Source of the DNA: Symsagittifera roscoffensis
Taxonomy: Eukaryota > Xenacoelomorpha > Acoela > Convolutidae
Length of the DNA: 60,000 bases
Reading direction: 5' to 3'
NCBI RefSeq assembly: GCF_963678635.1
Contig: NC_087069.1
Location: 20,932,660 to 20,992,659 of the forward strand
Both the position numbers and the translations under genes were made by a program. The stretch's first letter is position 1. Each line of letters starts with the position of its first letter. The notes beneath the pieces are model-generated. The model saw nothing but the letters and a program-made list of their open reading frames with translations. It did no database searches and was not told where the DNA came from. Positions 41,377 through 53,300 of this stretch are shown piece by piece.

Positions 41377-44300
41377 CTGAAAAAAGTGAAGCTTATAAAA
41401 AAAGGATCAGACTTCTTACACGTTTTACAAAATTGTTCTTTGTCTGACATGTAACGCAAAGTGGATATATTCAAGAGGATACTTTCTCTGTGATATTCGC
41501 AAAAATTTACTAAATCAGAAGTTGAACAAACATATAAGATCTGAAACATGCAAAAAAACTGTAATGATCCACAATATCAAGGATTTACAGAGGCAAAGTT
41601 GCACTTCGCATGCACAAGCAGAAATATGACCGATAACGCTACTGGGAAAAACTGAATGAGTAAAAGTTTGAGTCTACAAAATTTCTTAAGTGACGCTCGC
41701 CAATTATGAGTCTACATAATTTGTAAGTGACGCAAGCCAATTATGACGCAATAGCAGTACCAGTCAATTTGAAAAAAAAAATACCAACTTACATGGCTCA
41801 ATTTATAAAGCGGTCGCAGTTTAACTAGTATACGAAAAAGTTCATCAAAAACATTTGACCCTTCCCAGGTTCGAACCCTCTTGTTTTGTTGCGGGTCTCC
41901 TTCCCTACTTCTACGCTACAGATCCATGATACCTTGAAGCTAAAGTGATATTTTTAATATAATAGTCTGTGTTAATATCCTTAGCTTTGGCTTTACTTAA
42001 TAGCTGGTTATTGATCAAAATGAACCCATTTTGCGGCAACAATATTTTCGTCGCTAGAATTAAACATGCATCTATGTTAACACCGAGAAACTTGATTGAT
42101 TCAGATATTTTGACCTGGTACTTTCCTACTTGCAGCTTGAAGTTTTCTATGAGTTTCTTTTTTTGATGGAGCAGAGAAATTGATCAACTGAGTTTTGTCT
42201 ACATATATCAATCGGTGGTTTAAATTAAAATATGAGAGTATTCTGTTGAAACTGGATTCAATTATTTGTGTTGCGAATAACGGATTTGAATGAAACTTAG
42301 CAGTGCTGTATCATCTGCAAACTGCTCGTTGCTTGAGGGTGAAGCAACATAACCCAGCCCAGAAAAATAACCAAAAAAATTGCATGTAGTTCTTAAACAG
42401 GGGCACAACAGCGGTTCGCCGTGATGAGCTGTACAGCTCTTGTGTTGGTCCTTTCCCCCGTGGATAAATGGTCTTAAATAATTACAGGAGTACATGACTT
42501 GTCTAGAATTTCTGGCATATCATTAAAAAGAGGTTGAAAAAAGAGTTCATACTATCACACAAGCTTTGCTCACATAAAAATGTAATATAAACTAAAACAC
42601 TCATTGGATAGGTTAGCGAAAAGTGACCATATTTTCACTAACGATATGCGTCGACAAGTCCGAATTCCTGAAGAAGTACTTTGAGAGCCTGTTCCTGATC
42701 TCTCTGCTGTTTGTTCATCTCCACTTTATCCTGCAGTTCCTTGTTCACACTCTCAAACGTCAACCGGAGACCACTTAAACAAATCACAATGTTTTTCAAG
42801 ATCAATGAGCCCCTGTGCAATGTTCAAAATTTAGGAGTGCAGCCAGTATTTAGACAGCCGCGTATTCATACTGGTCAGTATTTAGACAAATACTGTTTGA
42901 ACCAATCAGAATCGAGAAGACATAAATAATCCAAAATAAATCATAATTATTTATTAATTTCTTCTTTGTCTCGATTCTGATTGGTTGAAACAGTATTTGT
43001 CTTAATACTGACCAGTCTGAATACGCGGTTGTCTAAATACTGACATGTAACCAAAATTTATATGTGATTTTCTCATTATAGAAACATGGTTTAGTTATTT
43101 TACACATGAATCGATTTTATGCACGCACATTAAGGATTGTGCCGCCTGACTACAAAAAAGTCTGGTACTCATTTTCGACATCCTTATTTGGCATTCAATC
43201 TTCACATTTTTCCGCGCTCTCTAATTGAGGGCCCATTCAAGTGCTGAAAAAAAGCACTTTTTGGTCAAACCGCCATTTTGGCCTGCTTTGTTTAAAAAAT
43301 CCCCGGCCTCAAAAATTCTCCTGCATTCTTTTTTTTTTAAAAATACCCTACATCAAAAATTTTCCTGCATTCTCTTTTTAAAAAAAATCGCCTGCATCAA
43401 AAATTCCCCTGCATTTTTTTTTTTCATAAATACGCCCGCATTCGATAACTTTTTCAGCTACACATCTGCACTTACTGGCAATTGTACGCTTATTGCGAAT
43501 TTTCATGTAAATAAATCAATCTCGAAAAATAGGAAACAAAATTAACTGACGATCACTGAAAAAGAATTTACAACTTTTGATAGAAAATTGGAGAATTAAT
43601 CGAGACAACATTAGTATCATTACAATTTACCCGTGTGTGTCGCTGGTTTTGCACTCTCCAACTTGTTCGTTGGGGACTGCCTCAGTGTTCATGATGTAGA
43701 AGCACTTGTTGTGGCTGCTGTCAAACTTCACCCGAAAACTCTGCACCTTCTCAATCTCCACACTCATATCACACGATTTGAACGCCTCCACCCACTGCAA
43801 TAGACAATAGATGCATGAAAAAAAAAAACTTCCTATGTTTAATTGAAGGACAAGAGTGAGTTCAAACAAAAAAATTTAAAAATAGACTTAAATTTGGTTT
43901 AATTGAATTATAGTGGTGTAAATTTATTGATTGGTCGCATACCATATACTACATATTTTTCGTCAGAGCACTTTTATAGCATTTTTAAAAATAATTTTTG
44001 CTCTATTTGAAATCGGTTGCTAATTGTGATTTCTGCGATTCGCAGAGAATCTATCGAAGGCTATCCAGCCAGTCTAAGAATAATCAGTTAGTCTGAATTC
44101 CCCTCGTTCCAGACTAAACATATCTGCTTCCAGGGTAACTTCTTTTTTATGCATTTAAGAGCTTTTTTGCGCTTGGAACTTTCAAGTGTTATCACTAATG
44201 CAGCCGAAACTAGTCAGACAGTGGCAGACCTGATACAAGATACCAAGTGAAAGCTCATCTTCCCACACTACCATTGTCATGGCAGGAGGTGGATTACACG

Positions 44301-47300
44301 ATCTGACGCTCTCGAGCTGAACGCTTTCTCTTTATGATAAGTACCTCCAAGATAATGGCACGCACAATAAAAAAAAACGTCAAAAAGCTCTAAAAAAAAT
44401 GAGGGTAATGCCAAAAAAGCAGAAGTACACCTTCAACAAACAATGAAATTTCAAAAAAAACAAACCTTCAAAAAAGTTAAAGAATCATTGAGTACAAAAA
44501 AACGGACCTTAAAAATCTCGAACACAGTGAGGATCAAATTCGGACCTCTTAATTAGGCCTCACGTGTCGTAATCATTTTCACATGCCCTCATTGATTCGA
44601 TTTCCTTTGGATCACTTGTGATACAGCACAACCAGAACATGCTTAACTAGACGATCAAAATTGAAACGAAAGCCGCTAAATAAAAACAAAGCCAAATGAA
44701 AAATGGAAAAGAGTAAAATTTTGTGAAGTTTTTTATAGCTAAGTTCATTGTAAGTTTTTAAAATGACAGAAAAACGTCACATCTCGGAAATTAAAATCAA
44801 ACGAGCAGTCGCTTTCGGACGCAAGATTTAGAACTTCTGGGAGTACTCTCAGAGTAGTTGACTACAGGGTTTGGAATGTCAAAATTTGAAGAAAAAAAAT
44901 TAGAAATCAAGTTTTCTATAAAAAGAACTTTTTTGAAACAACCAAAAATAGCGCCATATCTCGAAAACTACAAAACTTGAGCACTCATGCTTGGAGGCAA
45001 GATTTGCAACGCCAGAGAATACTCTGACAGCAACCAACAGGGCTAGCAATTCCAAATTTTGAAAACAGAACTTTAAATTTATGTTTTGAAGTTTTTTTTG
45101 AAAAAATCACAAAAAACGCCAATCTGGAAAACTAAAAAGATTTGAGCAGTCATATTTGGACACAAAAACCCTCACAGTACTTAACAACAATAATGGGAAT
45201 TCTAACTTTCTGCATATTTTTGAATCCAAGTTTTCTGAAAATTATTAAATAAAAATCATAAATAACGTCATATCTCGGAAACAACAACGATATGAGCAGT
45301 CATAATTGGAGGCAAGATTACCAAGCGTTATCAAAGCTGAGCATACGACATGTTTTCTAGGTCGAAAACTTGTCTCGCAGAACCACTGCAACATTTTTGC
45401 AACTTCGTGAAATCGTCAACAGACATACTTTCAAGCTCTAATTTGACAACATTTGCTTATTGCAATCGGAATAAAACTAAATTCAGAATTCGAAACCTTA
45501 TTAAAAAATTTAAGTTTCCTGTGATTGAGTTAAAAATACAGAGGCAAAGCTGAGCTTCCCAAACACAAGCGAGAAAACGACAAAGAGCAGCTCTAAAAAA
45601 TAAGCCTCAAATTAGTGTAAAAACTTTGCGTCGGATTAGAAAAACGAATATAAATAAAACAAGTGCAGCGTTGAAACTCCGAGAAGTAGCTTAGGAATCT
45701 CATATCGTTCCCCCTGAGCCACGAACGCTTAAAAACGGCACGCATTAGTCACAAAAAGCAGAGAACACATGGTAAGAAATTTCCATGCTACAAATTGTGA
45801 TTATACCAAAAGTGCCACCAAATAAGCACTTTTAGTTGCATGCGAGTTTGGTTGAAAAAAAAACTACTACGCTCGCTTGTTTAAATGACAATAGTGAAGG
45901 TTGAAGCCGAGGCATGGAGAGAGCAAACAAATCTATCAAAATTCATACAAAGCCGGATCTTGTATTTCACGGCCGTTCATCATACAAACCTCATCCAATT
46001 CTTCTAATATGTCCAGTGGAGCAAGTCGGTCTTTGGCACTTCTGCATGTACATCTATCGTAAAGACGTCTCACTCTGGGGTTACAGTCATTGGCAAATCC
46101 CCTGGCCTCAATGTCTCCCGGACTACGATCTATCATGGCGAAGAATACCTTGCCGAAACTGAAAAAAAAAATACTTGAAAACAACCTTCTCACACAATTT
46201 GAAATAACTTACTTGAAAAAATCTGACTTGGATTGTATACAGTTTCAGTATCATGTGTTCAAAACCCTATTCTGAACTACAAATAGGTCTAAAACGATTA
46301 ACAGACAGCGCTTTACTCTAGGCTAGAAAATCTTTATAGCAGTTCGAAGCACGACTGAAAATTCTAAAAAAATATATATATATTTTATTCTGCCGGTTAT
46401 TTGTCACATCTGTGGTTCTTCTATCATGCCCCTACATGCCATTTTTATACTTCTACCTTTTGTTCACGTAGTCCAATTCTTATTATGCGACTTCGAAAAC
46501 CGATATTTACTCCGTAAAATCATGTTTATATATGGCAGGGAAAAACGGTAGAGCAGGACTTATTTTGTGAAAAAAAACTCTTACATAGTTTCTGGTCGAA
46601 ACAAAAAGCCAAATACGATTTTCTTTTTACAATCTTGAGCTCATTGACACATTCAATTATATCAGCACCATGCCTCACCAACCTGAAAACATCCAAGGCG
46701 GGACTGATAACCTCAGACGAATTAGGAGAAGAATATTCCAACTCAGGGGCCATGAACCCAGATGACCCTCTGCATGACTGTGTCTGGTTCTTCATGAAGG
46801 TAGAAGAGTTGAAGTCTGTGATCTTACACGTATAGAAATTGAACACTTCTCCGTCTATTGTCTTCGGAAACATGAGGATGTTTTCCGGCTGAAACACAAT
46901 ATAAAAATTGATTTACTATTCACAAATCTTTGAGCAGACACAAGTTCAGCTGAAAAAATATAATTTCATAAACAATCTTCACAGTTATAAGTCCCACCTC
47001 AGACTAGAATGAACAAAACTTGTACTTTCAACTGCAAGAATGAGGAATAAGAAAAGAAAAATCAAGAAAACAACTACAAGAAAAAAAATCAGTGATGCTG
47101 CAACTAAGCAGACAAACACCTGTTGAGCCGAAAAAAATTGATTTATAATTAATTTAAAAAATCTCAAGTCCACCTCCCTGGACCTACAAAGAACAACACT
47201 TGAAAACGGATCAATGCCCGAAAACCGATCAAAATTAGCTAGATGTAAAAACATACTAATAACTTTTTTATCAGAGAACAGAAAACAGAAAACGTGATTT

Positions 47301-50300
47301 CACTAGTTTCTTATTTTCTTGAAACTACCCAAAATTGGAGAAACTCAACAAATGCATTAGGAAACAAAGCAGACAGCAACAATGAAAACGTATAATAAAA
47401 CAATAAGACAGTCTAGTACACTTTTTAGCAATCTTCTAACAAAGTCAACTAAGTTTTTTTACCGTTAGAAGCAGGAACAGAATTAACAATTCCCGAGAAG
47501 GGTGGATTTACCAAATTTTCGAAAACCTTTGAAGTTTTTTTAGGTCGATCGATTTAACTGAGGTATTATTGGATTTGTAAAAAGTTTGCTGGCCCCTGAT
47601 ACAATCGCGGGTCTTATTTCTTTCGCACCCGCGATGGAAATTAGCCTAAAATTTGTAACAGTTAGGATCTTTTTGACCCTCGTACCGTCACAACTTCAAG
47701 TTGTCTTAAAATTGTCCATTCTTTAATTTAAACAGAAATGATGCAATACTTTTGTCCATACTTGAATTTAAACAGAAATGTCGCAATACTTTGTATCTGC
47801 TCACGCTAACATCTTAAATTTAAGTTTAAAAGGTCTATCTTAATCAAAGTTCAGAAAGTCAAAGAAGAGAACTGAAAAAGAGTCAACCATTATTAATGTC
47901 TAGCACCATTTTCATTGATAAACAGCCATCAGACCTTAACCCTCTTTGAAATTCAAGACGAATAAATGATTGACATTTTTTGCTAAAATTATTTCCATTT
48001 GAGAAAACTGAATTAATAGGTAAGCTTTTGAGGCTTTCCCATTATAGCCACTCGAGCCTATTATCAAAAAATTATAGCCCATCCAGTTCGTCAATTCTCA
48101 ATTGACTTAAAAACAATTCTTGTGCTTTCATTCGTTAAGGCATTCATACAAAACTACATCCAATTTTGGTTTTTACTGAACTTAGCTCGGCATAGACTTA
48201 CCAGTATGCATGAATAACAAAATATGCATATGATATTTCAATATCTTTGTTTATTTTTTGTTTAAACTTTTTACTGGAGGTTTCAGAACATTTTCCTGAA
48301 AAAAAAATTACCAAAAAAAACTACCAAGACCTATTTAAGAGTCCTTGCTACGTTCAATTTCTCGCTTCGCTCACCTAACACAATATCAGTGACTGCATTG
48401 ACCAAAAGGGTAGTTTTCGAGAATATTCAAAAAGTTTAAAAAAGGTCAAAAAATAAAAAATTTGACTTTTGTGGGAGCAATGACTTTTTGCGTTAAAAAA
48501 CGCTTTGTGAGTGGCAGCTAATGCAGGCGAACTTCACAAAACTTGTTATCTCCATTGAAAGCTTGAAAAGGAAATACGGCGCGATAACACACGAAAAATA
48601 GGTCTAAGCATTAACAAGGGTTTGTAAAAAGATGGCTGTTAAATACTCAATTGACTGTATTCTAGTTCGCATAAATAAGAGAGTGAACTAGAGGTCAACA
48701 CATAACAGCTAGACAGCTTTTAGTTGATTGACAGGCAGGTACCAAACTCACACTTAATTAAAGTATGAGAAATAAAGAATAGCAACTAGGATGATTGACA
48801 ACTAGGATGATTGACAACTGAACATATTGTAGCCCCTGACATTTCCGTATGGATGTAAAATTTAAATACATAATTTAAATTTAAATATAATAACTACACC
48901 TTCAACCTGCCGCCTCAACTATAATACAACAAACACTTGAGTTTTAACAACTTGAGTTTTAGGCTTATGGCCATCCCTCTCCCTGGGTTAACGAGTTTTT
49001 GAATAAATGTAGAAATAAGATTCATTTCCCTTCTCCCCCTGGATGTTTTCCTGTTTGTTCCGCCCCCTGGATAGTTTCGATCATAACTCCTCCCATTTTG
49101 TCTACTGGCTTTCTCCTTCTAGTACTCCTTCTGGTTCCCGAGCTTTCACTTTGACTGCCTGATTCAACGTCTTCTTCTTGACTACTATTTACAAGACACT
49201 CCCGCGCCACTAACGCTGGACGTTCCTGGCTTTCCTTCGCTTGTTTTCTTTGGCCCCCTTTTCCTCGCTTAGCTCTTGTCACTCTCGATTTGGCTTTAGC
49301 TCCCGTTCCTCCTTCCATTACTGTCGTACTGCCGCTTGGGCCTTGTCCCGCCGCAATTGCTTCGCGTCTCGCTAGCATTTCTACCGGTAGTCTTGCCGGA
49401 ATGTTCAATGGCTGATCGTCTTCAGTATCCGAACTGTCGGACTCGAAGGTGGCTACTTGTACCGTCTGCGTAGTCTTAGCTCTTTTTGATTTCGGGCTCA
49501 CGACTGCCCCTTTCTTTGCGCTCGCTAGCATATCCTTGAGCGTAGCCGGTTTCCGTTTCTTGGGAAGGTCAGGTTTCGGTTTTGATGCCACTGCACTTTT
49601 CCTAAGAACGGATCCGTTTTTAAGTTTTAAAGTATGTTCGGATTCAGAGATTACATTGGATTTTAGTAATTTATACCAATTTAGGGTCTTGCTGGTAGTA
49701 CGCTGGTATAGGGTGCGTCCTCCTCCACTCCCCTGGATGTTAGGGCCAGTGTTTCCACTTCCTTGGATTTGTGGTCCAACTTCCGATCCCTCCCTTGGAC
49801 AAGCGTCCATTTGTTGGTCACTATCCAGCGTGATAGGGGCCCTTCGCAAAGTTGGAGCGTATGTTAGATCCGACTTCTCCTCCCAATTCGAATGCTGAGG
49901 GAATGCAACTTTACTCATCTCAGGATCAGTTTCGTCTAAACACAAACATTTTTGTTTTAAGACGTTCTTCCAATTCAAGTTTTTCAAACTTGGTTTTTTC
50001 GTAAGGTTTCGTAAAACGGTATTGGCCTCCCTGCCGTGGTGAGCTTCAAAAGGTGTTAATTTAGTAGTTGCATTTTTTGAGAATCGTAGAGCGCCTAGCG
50101 CTTTATCGACCATAGATTCTAGAGACTTATGTTCTTTTTCTGTCGCATATGTTAAGACAAAATTCTTCAAACTTCCTATTGTCCGTTCAACGGACCCTGT
50201 GCCTCGATGATCATTCACTGGGGAGTATATTAGCTCGATGCCTTCTTCGTTACAGAAGCTTTTAAATTTATTAGAAGTAAAACATGATCCCTGATCAACG

Positions 50301-53300
50301 TGGATCTTCCGAGGTACTCCATGATGCGATATGTACTTATTAAGGAATTTTAAGACCTTATCTGACGTATTAGTGGTAGTAACCATTGCTGACGGCCACC
50401 TTGAGAATCGGTCCGTAGCAACCAAAACGTATTTCTTACTTTCGTTCAAGTAATTTATCGGCCCCCAGAAATCCAACTGTAAACATTCATTGGGTTCCCT
50501 TGGTTCTGGGACCTTGCCCATGTCTCCCTTGGGTAATAACGGTTTTAGATTTTTACCCGCTTCCGTGCATTGCTGACAGTACGTGGCCTTTGCTGCCAAA
50601 CTGCGGTACATGTAAGGATACCAGACGTCACGCGCTGCTTCGAACATATTTCTTTTACCGTGATGGTAATAGTGTATCCGCGATTCAACTGGGACTTGCA
50701 AAGGTAAAGGGATGACCAACCGTCCATCCAACCACACACAATCGTCCCGTAACGACAGATCGTTAGCGTATTGAGCCCAGTACTTCCCAATCTTCAGGAG
50801 TTCTTCTTTCAAGTTTGTCTTCTTCTCCAATGCTTCTTTTACTCGTACTAAGTTCACGTCCGCTGGTATGTTCGAGGCAACAAATTCTAAATTAAAAAGT
50901 TCTGGTAACGATTGAGACTTCTTGATAACCTTGCAATCACGGGGAATGATGGACATAATTTGCTGATTCGGATTAACAGTAGGAAAAAGCTCGCCTGGAA
51001 ATTTCGAAGGTATGGAAAGTACTGTATTAATTTTGGAATCCCGTGTTTTTAGTAATTGCAACAATTTCAGGGTTAATGACAGTTATTTCGTCGCAACTCA
51101 ATAAATTTTCATCTAATCTAAGCGGAGAGTTGATCTGAGGTTGTAGTATATTCGGATTGTTAGTTTGGGAATCAATTGTATCGTTTTCAACATTTTCAAT
51201 TTCAAATACTGGGAAAGAACAATTAGAGTCGCTATCCATTTTGTTTGAGTGTTTGGATGTAGGCAAATTTAACCGTCTTCCAAGGGAACAATATATAGAG
51301 CACACTGAATGTCCCTTGGATTTCTTTGATTTACGCGTTATGCAAATTGATCGTTTCCTATTGGTCGTTGTCTTCACGCATGACTTTCCGCCCTCAACCG
51401 TCGCTGGTTGTATGCATGTTATTCGTTCTCGCTTGTGATTGGATGAAAACCGTCTAGACTGTTTAGAACCAGTTTCCCGAATATTCTGATAATTTCGTTA
51501 ACCAAGGGGTTTTAATTCATTTGTAAAACCAAGGGATTTTCTGATCGAAGCGATTTTTGCCACGGTGAACAAATTATCATATTGACTTATCGGTTTAGGG
51601 GGTTCGCTAGGATGCCTCGACAAATAATCTGCCAATCCAATCTTGGCGCCCGGTTTGTGTTCTATTACAAAGTCAAGGAATCAGTCTGTCCAGCCAACGT
51701 GTCAGTCTTGAAAAAAGTGTTTTGTTTTTCTTGTTATTCCCGTTAAGTAATGAAATTAAAGCCTTATGATCGGTAATGACTGTAAATGATCTCCCTAGGA
51801 TGTAATTTCTGAAATACTCGGCCCCCCATACCACCGCCAGCATCTCAAGCTCGTTAGTGGAATATTTTTTTCTCGGCTGCGTTTAAGAATCGTGATCCAA
51901 AAGATATAGGGCGCCACCCTTCTGTACCCAATTGCTCTAAAACCGCTCCAAGGCCATTGTGACTTGCATCGCAAACAACTCTAATGTCCTTATGAATATC
52001 AAAGTGTTTTAATTCAACTATGTTCGCTACCCCCATTTTAATATTTTGGAAAGCATTTTCACATTCCGCGGTCCAGTTATATTCGTTCTTCTTGCTGAGG
52101 AGTGGCCTTAATGGAGCTGACATCTCCGCTATCGCCGGTAAATATTTATGCAAGCTGTGGATTGAGCCCATAAATGACTTTAATTGCGTGACTGTTTTAG
52201 GAGCTTTTAGTGCGTCTATCGACGATGTTTTTCGTTTAAGAGGCGTAACCCCCGTTTCGGTTATACGATGGCCAAGCCACTCGCATTCGCGTTTCGCAAA
52301 CTCGCATTTTGGTAACTTCAAGGATATGTTTTCGTGGTTTAGTTTCCGGAGGATCTTTTCAACCAAGGAGATATGTTCTACTTCCGTTCCCTTGGTTGTA
52401 ACCAAAATATCATCAAAAAACGCGTTCGCTTGTGGGAATTCGTTTAAAATTGAGTCCATTACTCGCTGGAACTCTGCCGGCATTGACGTTAGCCCGTAAA
52501 ACCCTGTTCGGAAGCGGTAAGTTCCTGTCGACCGTCCGCCCACCAAAGAAAAATTACAGTGCACGCTTGTTTCTTCACTAAGCGGTAGTTGCCCATACGC
52601 GTACGTTAGGTCCATCGTAGTAAAGTACACTTCCCCTTGTTTTTTCTCGGATATAAGTTGTCCTATTGTATCTACAAGTTCTTCTATATTTGGCATCTGG
52701 TATTTGTTTTTATGCACTTGTTTATTAAGCTCTCGTGATTCCAATGCTAATTTTACGGACCCGTCTTTTTTCACGGTGATGACGATCGGAGAAACAAAAT
52801 ATCGATCCGAACACTCTTTCAATTTTTCTATATGTCCCTGGGTTAATAGCTTATCAATTTCTTTGTCCACTTTTTCATGGAGCGTTACCGGCACTCTCCG
52901 TCCCTTCTGCTGCACCGGTACAAGATTTTTGAAAAATTCTGCTTGAACTTTGTAGTTCCTAATTTTTCCAACTCTAGTAAAAAGTTTTGGGAATAGCTTA
53001 CTGAAGTATGATTGCCATTGATCCATCTGCTCATCCTCCGGTTCATCGTGCCCCTCCTTGCATGAATTGTCCTCCGCCCCCTGGATGTTCATGACTTCCC
53101 CCCTTGGATCTGCTTGCATCAACTGGAGTCCAAGTTTCCCCATCAAATCACGTCCCACGATGGATGTTCTGGTCCCCCCAATGACTCGGACTTCTGCTGT
53201 CGTCTTCCAGCCGTTTGATGCTAACTCGTGTTAGAATGGAAATCGGCGATCCACTGTCGATCCAAATGTTCATCGGGTGCCCATTAATGAATATTTTGAG

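Noticed and set aside
41411-41549. Possible extra kinase exon ending at a 43-bp intron
   Set aside because: Joining it to the terminal exon makes an in-frame TAG, whereas skipping it joins exon E to F in phase.
41865-41935. A functional tRNA gene
   Set aside because: Boxes A and B are good but the acceptor stem does not pair.
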